This document shows, in pieces, positions 23,873-32,649 of a stretch of 35,486 nucleotides of DNA; position 1 is the stretch's first letter; each line of letters starts with the position of its first letter. Source of the DNA: Woeseiaceae bacterium (GTDB taxonomy: Bacteria; Pseudomonadota; Gammaproteobacteria; Steroidobacterales; Woeseiaceae); assembly GCA_011772865.1 (NCBI GenBank), contig WVYQ01000025.1, forward strand, positions 13,060 through 48,545, given 5' to 3'. The notes under the pieces were generated by a model. It had not been told where the DNA came from. It did no database searches and saw nothing but the letters and a program-made list of their open reading frames with translations. A program made the position numbers and the translations under genes.

Positions 23873-24913
23873 GTGCTGGATATCGTAAGTCAACAAGCCA
23901 AAGTGTCCTCGGAAACCGGGTCCGAGCCGCGGACAGGCCGGGAACTGTTCAACGCAACCACGCCGTTTGCGATCGAGTCGGTACGAAGAAGCTGGTGGCT
24001 TGTGGGCTCGACGTTTGTGATGCTGATCCTGGCGCTCGTCGGCGCGGCGTTCGCACCCGTATGGCCGCTGCGCCTGTTCTTCTCCGTGGTGTCTGCACTG
24101 TTGCTGGTGCGCGCTTTTATCACGTACCACGACTATATGCATAACGCGATCTTGCAGCGGTCGCGGTTTGCATGGATCCTGTTTCGTGCCTACGCAGTGT
24201 TTGCCCTCACGCCGCCGCGATCGTGGAAAAAGAGCCACAATTATCACCATGGCCACGTGGGGAAGATCTGTGGTCCCAGCGTCGGCGCGTTCGCGATCAT
24301 GACGACCGACATGTGGAGCGATGCGTCGCGGGCATCCAGGGCAGCTTACCGAATAGAACGCCACCCGCTGACCGTAGTGACCGGCTACCTAACGATATTC
24401 CTGTTCAGCATCACTCTGCTGCCGCTTATCCGGGAACCAAGCCGGCACTGGGATGCACTACTGGTACTGCTCGGCCATGGCACCCTGATTACTCTTTTGT
24501 GGCTTCTCGGAGGCTTTGAGACCGCGTTCTTCGTCGTATTGCTGCCGATGACTATCGCCTCGATGATCGGCAGCTACATGTTTTACGCGCAGCACAGCTT
24601 CGAAGACATGCACATCCTTTCAGAGGAGAACTGGACGTACTATCGGGCGGCGATGGAGTCATCCAGTTACATGAAGCTCAACAGGCTTATGCGTTGGTTC
24701 ACCGGTAACATCGGCTATCATCATATCCATCACCTGAACGTGCGGATTCCTTTCTATCGGCTCCCCGAGGCGATGAGCGCAATTCCCGAGTTGCAGTCGC
24801 CCGCTACTACAACGCTTTCATTCCGTGACATCCGCGCATGCTTCCGCTGTTGCCTGTGGGACCCGGAGTTACAGCGCATGGTTTCGTACCGGGAGGCCGC
24901 CAAAGCAGCCTGA
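23873..24913 (+). CDS. Membrane fatty-acid desaturase
   Basis: A 346-residue integral membrane protein with the three histidine boxes of di-iron desaturases: HDYMH near residue 86, HNYHH near 122 and HHIHH near 283. Hydrophobic segments lie at about 41-75, 98-112, 168-190 and 200-235. It should introduce a double bond into an acyl chain (acyl-lipid or acyl-CoA) using O2. The GTG at 23873 follows GGGTGGGA and is the best start; an upstream frame from ATG 23833 is not collinear. A methyltransferase of the cyclopropane-fatty-acid type starts 95 nt downstream, followed by a flavoprotein, so the desaturase may make the double bond that the next enzymes modify. Confidence 0.9.
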   Translation: MLDIVSQQAKVSSETGSEPRTGRELFNATTPFAIESVRRSWWLVGSTFVMLILALVGAAFAPVWPLRLFFSVVSALLLVRAFITYHDYMHNAILQRSRFAWILFRAYAVFALTPPRSWKKSHNYHHGHVGKICGPSVGAFAIMTTDMWSDASRASRAAYRIERHPLTVVTGYLTIFLFSITLLPLIREPSRHWDALLVLLGHGTLITLLWLLGGFETAFFVVLLPMTIASMIGSYMFYAQHSFEDMHILSEENWTYYRAAMESSSYMKLNRLMRWFTGNIGYHHIHHLNVRIPFYRLPEAMSAIPELQSPATTTLSFRDIRACFRCCLWDPELQRMVSYREAAKAA

Positions 24914-25007
24914 CGCAACAGCCTATATATGGCTTCGGCTATCCCGAATAGCGCGAGTGCCTATATTAGGTAGACTATTCCGAAGCTTCCGGAGAGAGGT
25001 GGGCGCT

Positions 25008-26234
25008 GTGAGAGTGGGCATTAGGCGAGAACTCGAAGCAAGAAGCTTCGACCAGACCCTGGTTCGCTGGATCCTGAGATTCGCCGGTAATCCGAACATC
25101 TCTGTGCGGCTCTGGAACGGCGACGAATTCCAGATTGCGGACGGAAACCCTGTCGCCTGCATGGAAATTCACGACCGGGGCGTTTTGTTCGAGTTGATGC
25201 GCTCGCCATCGATCGGTTTCGGTGAGTGTTACAGCCAGGGCCGGATCGAGATCGACGGTAATTTCAGAGCCTTTATGGTCGAGTTGACCGCCGGCGTTAC
25301 GAAGCGCCGCCGCCGCTCCCATTACGGACCGAAGCTGCGCTCGCTAATCCATGCTGCGAGAGTCAACTCGCTGGCGCTATCGCGGCACAACGTCCACCAT
25401 CACTACGATCTGGGCAACGACTTCTACAAGCTGTGGCTCGATGATCGTATGGTCTATACCTGTGCCTATTTCGAGGATTCGGAAAAGACACTCGAGGAGG
25501 CGCAGGTGAGTAAGCTCGATCACGTATGTCGCAAGCTGCAACTGCAGCCCGGGCAGAAGGTGGTCGAGGCCGGCTGCGGCTGGGGCGCGCTGGCGATGCA
25601 TATGGCCGAGCACTATGGTGTCGACGTCATCGCCTACAACAATTCGCACGAGCAGGTACGTTACGCCCGGGAGCGTGCCGCCGCTGCGGGCCTGGAACGC
25701 CAGGTCACCTTTGTCGAGGACGACTACCGCACGATCAGCGAGCGCTGCGACGTATTCGTCTCGGTCGGCATGCTCGAGCACGTCGGCCTGGCCAATTACC
25801 GAACACTCGGTGCCCTGATCGACCGCTGCCTCGCGCCTGACGGCATCGGCCTCATCCACTCGATAGGCCGCAGCCATCCGGCGCCCCCCGACAAGTGGAT
25901 CCTCAAGCGCATCTTCCCGGGTGGCCACGTGCCCAGCCTCGGCGAGATGGCCGCGATTTTCGAGCCCTATCAGTTCACGGTACTCGACATCGAAAACCTG
26001 CGACCGCACTATGCGAAGACCTGCGCCGCCTGGCTCGAGAATTACGATCGGGTAGCCGATCGGGTCGTCGACATGTACGACGAGACGTTTGCGCGCATGT
26101 GGCGGCTGTACCTGGCCGGCTCGTCGGCGGCCTTCGAGACCGGCACCATGCAGCTCTACCAGGTCGTGTTCGCGCCGCAAGACAACAACTCACTGCCGAT
26201 GACGCGCGCGCACCAGTACCCGGGATCGCATTGA
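25008..26234 (+). CDS. Cyclopropane-fatty-acid-phospholipid synthase family methyltransferase
   Basis: A 408-residue S-adenosylmethionine-dependent methyltransferase. The start GTG at 25008 is chosen for the strong GGAGAGAGG site 8 nt upstream; the frame is open further 5' but there it overlaps the desaturase gene. The N-terminal lipid-binding part (about 1-120) has YSQGRIEIDGNFRAFMVELT. HHHYDLGNDFYKLWLDDRMV and TCAYFEDSEKTLEEAQVSKL precede the SAM site VVEAGCGWGALAMHMAEHYG (near residue 188) and VSVGMLEHVGLANY, all standard for CFA synthase. These enzymes add a methylene or methyl group across an acyl double bond. The 94 nt before it contain a small CTAT/ATAG hairpin and TATATT but no confident promoter. 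Confidence 0.9.
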   Translation: MRVGIRRELEARSFDQTLVRWILRFAGNPNISVRLWNGDEFQIADGNPVACMEIHDRGVLFELMRSPSIGFGECYSQGRIEIDGNFRAFMVELTAGVTKRRRRSHYGPKLRSLIHAARVNSLALSRHNVHHHYDLGNDFYKLWLDDRMVYTCAYFEDSEKTLEEAQVSKLDHVCRKLQLQPGQKVVEAGCGWGALAMHMAEHYGVDVIAYNNSHEQVRYARERAAAAGLERQVTFVEDDYRTISERCDVFVSVGMLEHVGLANYRTLGALIDRCLAPDGIGLIHSIGRSHPAPPDKWILKRIFPGGHVPSLGEMAAIFEPYQFTVLDIENLRPHYAKTCAAWLENYDRVADRVVDMYDETFARMWRLYLAGSSAAFETGTMQLYQVVFAPQDNNSLPMTRAHQYPGSH

Positions 26235-26235
26235 C

Positions 26236-27213
26236 ATGCGCACGGCCGACGCGGTCATCGTTGGCGGCGGTCCGGCCGGCTCGACCTGCGCCTGGAAGTT
26301 GCTCGATGCGGGCCTCGATGTGCTCGTGCTCGACAAGGCGACGTTTCCGAGGACGAAGCTGTGCGCGGGCTGGGTTACACCGGAGGCCTTGCGTGACCTC
26401 GAGCTGGATCCCGGGGACTATCCACACAGCTTCATGACCTTCGAAGCCCTCAGGCTGCACTTCAAGTTCCTGAGTATCGCGCCGAGGACGCGGCAGCACT
26501 CGATACGCCGCTTCGAGTTCGACGACTTTCTGCTGCAACGGGCCGGAGCAGAGGTGGTCGAACACAAGGTGAAGAGCGTGCGCGAAGAGGGCGGCGACTA
26601 CGTTATCGACGATGCATTTCGTTGCCGGTATCTCGTCGGGGCGGCCGGGACAGCTTGCCCCGTGTACCGCAACCTGTTCCACGACAGCAACCCGCGGGCG
26701 AGCGGCCTGCAAATTGCGACGCTCGAGCAGGAATTCGCCTACGACTGGCAGGACCCCACCTGCCACCTGTGGTTTTTCGATGGTGGACTTCCGGGCTACG
26801 CATGGTACGTGCCCAAGGCGAACGGTCACATCAATATCGGTCTCGGAGGCATAGCGTATCGGCTGAAAGCGCAGGGCGGGCATCTGCGCGACTACTGGCG
26901 ACAGTTTACGGCAAAGCTCGGCAAGCGCGGTCTCGTACGGTGCGACGACTATCGTCCAACCGGTTACAGTTACTACCTTCGCGGTGACGTCGACACGGTG
27001 AAGATAGGCAACGCCTACCTTGTTGGCGATGCGGCCGGGTTAGCCACGCGCGACATGGGCGAGGGCATCGGGCCCGCTGTGGCAAGTGGTTTGCTCGCCG
27101 CGCGGTCGATCGTCGACGAGGCCGAGTATTCGCTGGCCGGTATCGGCGATTTCAGCGACCTGCTGGGCCGGTCGACGGCGGGAGAAAAAATACGTCGATG
27201 GATGCTTCGATAG
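26236..27213 (+). CDS. Geranylgeranyl-reductase-like FAD-dependent oxidoreductase
   Basis: A 325-residue flavoprotein starting one base after the methyltransferase stop. It has the N-terminal FAD motif VIVGGGPAGSTCAWKLLDAG, then KLCAGWVTPEAL (the C-x-G region of the geranylgeranyl-reductase family), the WYVPKANGHINIGLGG segment, and the second FAD motif NAYLVGDAAGLATRDMGEGI. Family members reduce or oxidise double bonds in prenyl or acyl chains. Its tight coupling to a CFA-synthase-like methyltransferase suggests it acts on the same lipid, for instance to saturate or desaturate a methylated chain, as flavoproteins do in furan and methyl-branched fatty-acid pathways. That assignment is inference; no substrate-specific motif was recognised. 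Confidence 0.85.
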   Translation: MRTADAVIVGGGPAGSTCAWKLLDAGLDVLVLDKATFPRTKLCAGWVTPEALRDLELDPGDYPHSFMTFEALRLHFKFLSIAPRTRQHSIRRFEFDDFLLQRAGAEVVEHKVKSVREEGGDYVIDDAFRCRYLVGAAGTACPVYRNLFHDSNPRASGLQIATLEQEFAYDWQDPTCHLWFFDGGLPGYAWYVPKANGHINIGLGGIAYRLKAQGGHLRDYWRQFTAKLGKRGLVRCDDYRPTGYSYYLRGDVDTVKIGNAYLVGDAAGLATRDMGEGIGPAVASGLLAARSIVDEAEYSLAGIGDFSDLLGRSTAGEKIRRWMLR

Positions 27214-27223
27214 GGAATTCAGT

Positions 27224-27508
27224 ATGGATATCAAGTTAGCAATCACCGTTTTTACGGTGGTATTTCTTGCAGAACTCGGTGACAAGACGCAACTCGCGAC
27301 ATTACTGTTCTCAGCAAAGTCTCCTGAAAATCTGCTTACGGTATTTTTCGGAGCCTCGCTTGCGCTCGTGTTGACGTCGGCGATCGGGGTGCTGGCTGGC
27401 GGACTTGTCGCTCAATACGTCAGCCCCAAGTTGTTGTCGTATGTAGCTGGCGCAGGATTTGTTGTAATTGGCGTCTGGACGGTCTGGCAGGCATCAGCGT
27501 CCGGTTAA
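27224..27508 (+). CDS. GDT1/TMEM165 family half-size transporter
   Basis: A 94-residue membrane protein with the family signature E-L-G-D-K-T (VFLAELGDKTQLATLLFSAK). The start at 27224 has TAGGGA 7 nt upstream; the frame is open earlier only within the preceding gene. Three hydrophobic segments are predicted. GDT1/UPF0016 proteins normally have two such halves and move Mn2+ or Ca2+. Bacteria often encode single-domain forms that must dimerise, and no second half is present in the window. It lies 10 nt after the flavoprotein gene, so it may be co-transcribed, though a role in lipid modification is not obvious. Confidence 0.85.
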   Translation: MDIKLAITVFTVVFLAELGDKTQLATLLFSAKSPENLLTVFFGASLALVLTSAIGVLAGGLVAQYVSPKLLSYVAGAGFVVIGVWTVWQASASG

Positions 27509-27520
27509 TTGTTTTCCCAC

Positions 27521-27585
27521 CCGACCGCCCTGAAGCTGCCGTTCGCGAGATATGGGCTAAACTGTCTGCTACTGACTCAAAGGAC
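27521..27585. repeat. Dispersed hairpin repeat, degenerate copy
   Basis: GGGCTAAACTG, then CTACTGACTCAAAGGAC, matches the right half of the repeat (GAGCTAAACTG, then TATTGACCCAAAGCGGAC) with several changes. The left half is only weakly recognisable. Confidence 0.5.
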
Positions 27586-27801
27586 GCTACTACTCCTTTG
27601 GGGTTCGACGTCTACACTCAGTTTGAACAAGCATAGAGAATGGATTCCGCTTGATCGTGGCCAATCTTGAGATTCCGGGAATCGGGTTCTTGGACGAACT
27701 GGAATTAGTCCACTCGCAAGTCGAGAAGCTGTTGCAAATGATTCCAGCGGAGTAATTGGGTCGGACTTTCAGGCAGGGTTCTGATCTTGCCGTTGCAACT
27801 G

Positions 27802-27878
27802 AGCGTCTGCTGATGGCCGAAACCGGCCCCTGGGCTGGTCTGAGGCAGAATGGCTGCTTTTGACCCAAAGCGGACATT
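27802..27878. repeat. Dispersed hairpin repeat, copy A
   Basis: About 77 bp ending in TGACCCAAAGCGGACATT, the hallmark right end shared by the family. Internally, GGCCG-AAAC-CGGCC forms a hairpin. It resembles the copy at 31785-31860 (GAATGGCTGCT before the right end) more than the other two. Confidence 0.8.
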
Positions 27879-28031
27879 CGCAATTTTCCTCCTACGTCGC
27901 TTCCGACCCCTCTAAGTACATCCCAGAATTGACGGGGCTCCTCGTTCTGCAAGTAATCTCCAGTCAATTAACTCAATCCTGACGGAAGTCAGTGTTGTAG
28001 AAATACGCGCAGCCGGCATTAGGAGAGCATC

Positions 28032-28538
28032 ATGAAAGCCCGGACAATCCTCACAACCGCACTGCTCATAACGCACCTTGGCTGCTCACCGTCAACCGAA
28101 AACTCAGGTGTAATAGCTGATCAATCCGCACGCCATGAAGCCGATGTTCAGTCGATCCTGGACTTTGAGCAGAGTGTATTCGACGCGCAGATTAGGGGAG
28201 ATTTTGAAGCCTGGGTAGACTATTTCACCGAAGACGCGATAGTGATGGCGCCGCACGTACCTGCGCTGAAGAACAAGCAAGCAATTCGCGAGTGGCACGC
28301 ACCCTATTTCGGACAATACGAGCTGCACGAGAAGACCGATGAAAGGGAGATCAAGGTAGCAGGTGAATGGGCATATATTCGCGCACACTGGACCTGGACA
28401 TTGACCGCGAAAAGTGGCGGGGAGGCCATGGTAGAAACGGGCAATTCGATCTGGATATTGCGCCGCCAGCCCGGTGGCTCATGGAAGATCGCTCGTGGTA
28501 TCTACAACCACGATACTCCGATACCTTGCGAGGAGTGA
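28032..28538 (+). CDS. SnoaL/DUF4440-like lipoprotein
   Basis: A 168-residue exported lipoprotein: the signal peptide ends at a lipobox-like Thr-His-Leu-Gly-Cys (Cys18). The rest has the NTF2-like fold pattern of DUF4440/SnoaL proteins: ILDFEQSVFDAQIRGDFEAW, VDYFTEDAIVMAPHVPALKN, IREWHAPYFGQYELHEK, and a C-terminal strand region ending GGSWKIARGIYNHD. Such proteins are diverse small-molecule binders or isomerase-like enzymes, so no reaction can be given. AGGAGAG lies 7 nt before the ATG. It stands alone, with repeat copies on both sides. Confidence 0.82.
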   Translation: MKARTILTTALLITHLGCSPSTENSGVIADQSARHEADVQSILDFEQSVFDAQIRGDFEAWVDYFTEDAIVMAPHVPALKNKQAIREWHAPYFGQYELHEKTDEREIKVAGEWAYIRAHWTWTLTAKSGGEAMVETGNSIWILRRQPGGSWKIARGIYNHDTPIPCEE

Positions 28539-28560
28539 TGAGCCTCACGAGGTAGGAATC

Positions 28561-28637
28561 GACGGCCGCTTTTGGCCGTCAGCGGCCATTTGCCCCATTT
28601 GAGCTAAACTGACCGGTATTGACCCAAAGCGGACATT
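28561..28637. repeat. Dispersed hairpin repeat, copy B
   Basis: About 77 bp from GACGGCCGCTTTTGGCCGTC (itself a 7-bp hairpin) to GACCCAAAGCGGACATT. A second inverted repeat TGGCCG-TCAG-CGGCCA overlaps the first. It belongs with copy D through the shared GAGCTAAACTGACCGGT-type centre. It sits 22 nt after the lipoprotein stop and could act as a terminator, but no U-run follows. Confidence 0.82.
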
Positions 28638-28756
28638 CAGAAATTCTGGATGACGTGCGAGCATTGAAATGCGGGTAGTCGTGTAATGGGCTGATTTTCA
28701 GTCGCTTCACACCCAATCCGGGTAGAATCCGAGGCTACTCTCTTGAGGGGGGAGTT

Positions 28757-30979
28757 ATGAGCTCGGTCTGGGCAGAATTGAAACGGCGTAATGTCGTCAA
28801 GGTGGCCATAGCCTACGCGGTTGTCGGCTGGCTGCTGATCGAAATTTCCTCAACGATACTGCCGACTTTTGAGGCGCCCCAGTGGGCCGTCCAAACGGTC
28901 ACGTTCGTCATCATCCTGGGATTCCCTCTGGCCCTTATATTTGCGTGGGCGTTCGAGCTCACGCCCGAGGGCCTGAAGAAAGAGAAGGACGTCGATCGCA
29001 CGGAGTCCATAACCCACGTTACGGGACGCAAACTGGACTTCGTCATCATTTCCGTACTGGTTTTGGCGGTTATCTACCTCGGGTTCGACAAGTTCGTACT
29101 CGATCCTGCAGGGGATACTGAACTCGCGGCGATTACGAGTGAAGGTGGCGCCGAGCAGTCGGACGAGGCCGCTAGCGAAGGGGCAGCTGCGAAATCAATT
29201 GCTGTGCTTGCCTTTGACGACCTGAGCCCTGAAGGGGACCAAGAATACTTTTCCGACGGCGTTTCAGAGGAGATCCTGAACAGTCTCGCGCAAATTCCCG
29301 ACTTGCACGTGACATCCAGATCTTCAGCATTCAGCTACAAAGGCAAGGGCGTCGATATTCGGACTGTGGCAAAACAGCTCGGTGTCGCAAATGTACTCGA
29401 GGGCAGTGTGCGCAAATCCGGCAATCGCGTGCGCATAACGGCCCAACTCATCGATGCCGGTACGGACGCGCACCTGTGGTCGGAGACCTATGACAGGGAC
29501 CTTGAAGATATCTTCGCGCTGCAGGATGAGATTTCGGCCGCTATTGTCAATGCACTAACGGACCGCCTGGGCCTCGTGGTTGAGGCATCGCCACGGGCAA
29601 TTAGCGCCGCAAATATCGACGCCCACGAAGCCTATCTGAGGGGTCAGCATTTGCTATCTCAGAATACGTCCGCCAGCGCCACGAGCGCCATCCGCGAGTT
29701 TGAAAATGCGGTAGCACTCGACCCGGATTACGCACTCGCCTACGCGGGCCTGGCCATGGCGGTTCTTGGCTCAAGCTTCACTAACCCGGAAATCATTGCT
29801 CGTGCCCAGCCGCATGTTGAAAAGGCGATGGCGCTGGACCCGACTCTCGCCGAAGCGCACGCCGCGAAGGGCCTATGGCTGGTGCGCCAGACCCTGTGGG
29901 ACGATGCCCTGGTTTCTTTGCGGCGCGCTATTGAGATCAACCCGAACTACGTCATCGTCTATGTGTGGATGGGTGATGTTTTTGATTTTGATCTCGGTCG
30001 CTATGGCGAGGCCTTCGAGATGCGAAGCGCGGCGATGCGGCTTGATCCGCTTTCGATTCCGACCATTGTTCGATACCAACAGGCGCTGATCCAAAAGAAC
30101 GAGCTTGAAGAAGCTGCACGTGAGTTGGAAAAAATTGCATCCATTTACCCGCATGTTTACGCGTATCGCGAAGGTACCCGCACTTCCAGAAACGGAAACC
30201 TGGCCAATGCAGTCCTCGGCAGCCTGGAGGCTCTGAGGATCGATCCGGAATTCACCCGGGTTAAGGAGGGCCTGACCTATCACCTGGCCAACCTTGGCCT
30301 TGGGGACGAGGCACTTACCATGTCGCAACGTCCGCGGGCGGTTGTCTTCAGTTATCTGGGAAGGACCCGGGACGCAGTAGCTATAGCGGAGACGTACGTA
30401 GAAGAGTTACCAGATTGGACTTTGGCCCGCCACGATCTGGGCCTTACCCTGGCCGGTGCAGGTGACTACGCGCGCGCCGGGCCAATCCTGGAGGAACTGT
30501 GGCAAGAGAGCGGTGGGATAATCAGTAAGCGCAGCGACTGGATTCAACCCATTAGCGCAGCGGCGCTGATAGCCGTTCGACGCGAGGCTGATGAGAATGC
30601 CGACGTCGACGACCTGCTCATGGCCATGAGGGATAACGTACGACGCTATAGAGAGGCGGGTATTGTCGGGGATGGCCGAACCTTCGGCGTCGACTTCGAA
30701 GAAGGTCTTGCCGAATATCTGTCGGGCAACCGGGAAAAAGGCCTTGCTCAGCTCGACCAGGCAACCAAAGACGGCGTTTTCATTCCACCCAACGAAGTTT
30801 ACCTGCAAGCGCTATACGACGATCCCGGGTTCGCCCCCATTATGGCCCGACAAGAAGCCCGGCAGGTTCGCGAACGCGAGAAGGTTCTCGCTGTTGTCTG
30901 CGATAACAATCCGTACGAGGCCGTATGGCAGCCCGCCGAAGAAACTTGCGATGAGTTTTTCGCAAGTAGCGTGAACTGA
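28757..30979 (+). CDS. TolB-like/TPR membrane protein (paralogue of 21407-23260)
   Basis: A 740-residue protein beginning MSSVWAELKRRNVVKVAIAY, the same N-terminal style as the 21407 protein. Hydrophobic segments (about 16-33, 43-66 and 92-110) flank AWAFELTPEGLKKEKDVDRT. A TolB/FlgO-like domain follows (about 145-275: IAVLAFDDLSPEGDQEYFSD, GVSEEILNSLAQIPDLHVTS, VANVLEGSVRKSGNRVRITA). The C-terminal ~450 residues carry TPRs, for example AIREFENAVALDPDYALAYA and HVEKAMALDPTLAEAHAAKG. The ATG has GGGGGGAG upstream, and TAGAAT about 35 nt upstream may be a -10 element. It is followed after 9 nt by a small membrane-anchored protein gene, the same arrangement as its paralogue. Function unknown. 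Confidence 0.85.
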   Translation: MSSVWAELKRRNVVKVAIAYAVVGWLLIEISSTILPTFEAPQWAVQTVTFVIILGFPLALIFAWAFELTPEGLKKEKDVDRTESITHVTGRKLDFVIISVLVLAVIYLGFDKFVLDPAGDTELAAITSEGGAEQSDEAASEGAAAKSIAVLAFDDLSPEGDQEYFSDGVSEEILNSLAQIPDLHVTSRSSAFSYKGKGVDIRTVAKQLGVANVLEGSVRKSGNRVRITAQLIDAGTDAHLWSETYDRDLEDIFALQDEISAAIVNALTDRLGLVVEASPRAISAANIDAHEAYLRGQHLLSQNTSASATSAIREFENAVALDPDYALAYAGLAMAVLGSSFTNPEIIARAQPHVEKAMALDPTLAEAHAAKGLWLVRQTLWDDALVSLRRAIEINPNYVIVYVWMGDVFDFDLGRYGEAFEMRSAAMRLDPLSIPTIVRYQQALIQKNELEEAARELEKIASIYPHVYAYREGTRTSRNGNLANAVLGSLEALRIDPEFTRVKEGLTYHLANLGLGDEALTMSQRPRAVVFSYLGRTRDAVAIAETYVEELPDWTLARHDLGLTLAGAGDYARAGPILEELWQESGGIISKRSDWIQPISAAALIAVRREADENADVDDLLMAMRDNVRRYREAGIVGDGRTFGVDFEEGLAEYLSGNREKGLAQLDQATKDGVFIPPNEVYLQALYDDPGFAPIMARQEARQVREREKVLAVVCDNNPYEAVWQPAEETCDEFFASSVN

Positions 30980-30988
30980 CTGACTCAA

Positions 30989-31705
30989 ATGGCAATTAGC
31001 GAATCCTCCCGCGCGAAACTCAGCTGGTTACTTCTTGAAAGTTTCCTGGTCGTTGCCAGTATTCTGCTCGCATTCTGGATAGATGCGTGGTGGGACCAGC
31101 GAAAAGACCGTATTAAGGAATACGAGATACTCATTGGCCTGGAGGCCGAATTCGTCGACGTCAAGACTCGCCTGGAATACTGGGCGTCCAGAAACGCACG
31201 CGGAATTGGGGGGATAGGGAAATTCCTATCTGGCGTCGATCCTGAAACTGACCGACGGGCGGTTGAGTATGCATTTGAATCAGCGTCGATAGCCAATATT
31301 CTTGACCGCGGCGGCGCGGTTGATGCGCTGATCTTTTCAGGCCGCCTGGAACAGATCGGAGATAGGGACCTTCGCACGCTCCTGATCAAATGGCCCGATT
31401 GGATCGACGATATAGCCTCAAACGACCTCTCGGCACGTCGATTCGCCATGGACCAAATACAACCCTACCTTGCTCGGCACGGATTTCCGGGTGTTGACTG
31501 CCCAGAAGGTCGATTGGTCTGCGCAGAACCGGGCCCGGTACCGACCGCGTATCTCGCACTCGCAGCAGACCCGGAGTTTCGCGCATTGCTAATGCTCCGG
31601 CGCAACTGGCTACGTGGCGCCGTAAGGGATCACAACAATGCCGCAAATCAAGCTGAAGAAATTCTCTCCCTGATTCGCAAACGATTAGAGACCATTGCGG
31701 ATTAA
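30989..31705 (+). CDS. Small membrane-anchored protein, unknown function
   Basis: A 238-residue protein with one N-terminal membrane segment (about 11-30, SWLLLESFLVVASILLAFWI), then a charged helix DAWWDQRKDRIKEYEILIGL and a mostly helical soluble domain. The layout is that of the DUF6090-like small proteins. No signal-peptide cleavage site, haem motif or catalytic signature was seen. It starts 9 nt after the TPR stop without an obvious ribosome site, so it is probably translated by coupling and acts with that protein. Confidence 0.7.
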   Translation: MAISESSRAKLSWLLLESFLVVASILLAFWIDAWWDQRKDRIKEYEILIGLEAEFVDVKTRLEYWASRNARGIGGIGKFLSGVDPETDRRAVEYAFESASIANILDRGGAVDALIFSGRLEQIGDRDLRTLLIKWPDWIDDIASNDLSARRFAMDQIQPYLARHGFPGVDCPEGRLVCAEPGPVPTAYLALAADPEFRALLMLRRNWLRGAVRDHNNAANQAEEILSLIRKRLETIAD

Positions 31706-31784
31706 ATAGTTATGAAATTCAGGAAATTTTCGGCTCGAGAGATGTTCGTGCCGTCATTTGTCCAGGCGGTTGGTAACCTTCTTG

Positions 31785-31860
31785 AATGTCCGCTTCTGGC
31801 CGAAAGCAGCCGGTCGCCTGAATTAGGCTAGAATGGCTGCTAATGACCCAAAGCGGACAT
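31785..31860. repeat. Dispersed hairpin repeat, copy C (most complete)
   Basis: A 76-bp element with exact 10-bp terminal inverted repeats: ATGTCCGCTT at 31786-31795 and AAGCGGACAT at 31851-31860. Inside, AGCAGCC and GGCTGCT also pair, so the whole element can fold into one long hairpin with an apical loop of about 23 nt. It sits in the 197-nt gap between the two small membrane-protein genes; the remainder of that gap shows nothing recognisable. Confidence 0.85.
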
Positions 31861-31902
31861 CGGCGATCTCGGACATCACCGCATTAATTTCGAGAACTGG
31901 TA

Positions 31903-32634
31903 ATGTTGTGGCGAAAATTCAAATTGGACTGGCGTTACGCATTTGGAGAATTGACGATTGTAACGGTCGGCGTCTTAATCGCACTTGGCGTGGATCAATG
32001 GAATTCTGATCGTCTCGCAAGCCTCGAAGAGGCCACCTATTTATCTCGGCTTATAAGCGATATCGACGACGACATTATAGGTCTTGAATATCAAATTGCC
32101 GCAGTTGACCAAAAGCAAGAGAGTCTTTTTCGAGTTGCCGATCAGCTTCGTAGCGGGCTAGTTTTGGACCATTTGCAGTTTTTTCAGGACATAGTTATCG
32201 GCGCGAATTATGGCTGGAATCAAGATACAGCGAGCAGCGCCACCTACGACGATCTTATTGGTTCGGGAAACTTCGGCCTGATCAATAATCACGGCATTCG
32301 GATTCTTATAACCGACTATTATGATAGTTTTGAGGGCGGTAACAATCGAATCGAAGAGCGGGAAACTGATTACCCAAAACTAACTTACGAACTCATTCCC
32401 AGGGCAACGACCGATGGGGATGATGGAGTCGTTTGGGAGCGAAGTGTCCAGCCCAACCTCCCGCCAGACCGGATAGAAGAAATTTACCAAGACATACTTG
32501 ATTCAAATTTGAAGGCGTTGACCACGGCAGAGGCAAACTTTGGAAGATTCGTGACAGCAATCTCTGTCAGCCAACTTGAGCAAGCTAAAGCACTGCGGAA
32601 AATACTAGCTGATTATCTTGGCACTCTCGATTGA
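31903..32634 (+). CDS. DUF6090-like membrane-anchored protein
   Basis: A 243-residue protein with one membrane segment near the N-terminus (about 15-35, GELTIVTVGVLIALGVDQWN) followed by a long helical region (SDRLASLEEATYLSRLISDI) with coiled-coil character. FGELTIVTVGVLIALGVDQW and the topology resemble DUF6090 proteins, whose function is unknown. The gene is visibly more AT-rich than its neighbours and uses many codons such as ATA, TTA and AAT, suggesting a foreign origin. Repeat copies C and D lie on either side. The ribosome site is weak. Confidence 0.72.
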   Translation: MLWRKFKLDWRYAFGELTIVTVGVLIALGVDQWNSDRLASLEEATYLSRLISDIDDDIIGLEYQIAAVDQKQESLFRVADQLRSGLVLDHLQFFQDIVIGANYGWNQDTASSATYDDLIGSGNFGLINNHGIRILITDYYDSFEGGNNRIEERETDYPKLTYELIPRATTDGDDGVVWERSVQPNLPPDRIEEIYQDILDSNLKALTTAEANFGRFVTAISVSQLEQAKALRKILADYLGTLD

Positions 32635-32649
32635 GATTGCGACGAGTAC

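Larger units (their letters stand above)
27509..28031. other. Intergenic stretch with two repeat copies and possible gene debris
   Basis: No convincing gene. Besides two copies of the dispersed hairpin repeat (listed separately), 27622-27756 can be read on the plus strand as an open piece without a start (IENGFRLIVANLEIPGIGFL, then DELELVHSQVEKLLQMIPAE and a stop). It looks like the tail of a protein and may be debris. I do not recognise the family. A reverse-strand frame of 125 residues here is formed by the repeat and is judged spurious. Confidence 0.5.

Noticed and set aside
27590-27967. 125-residue minus-strand frame containing MSALGQKQPF
   Set aside because: The protein-like part is the translation of the dispersed repeat, a common annotation artefact in proteobacteria.
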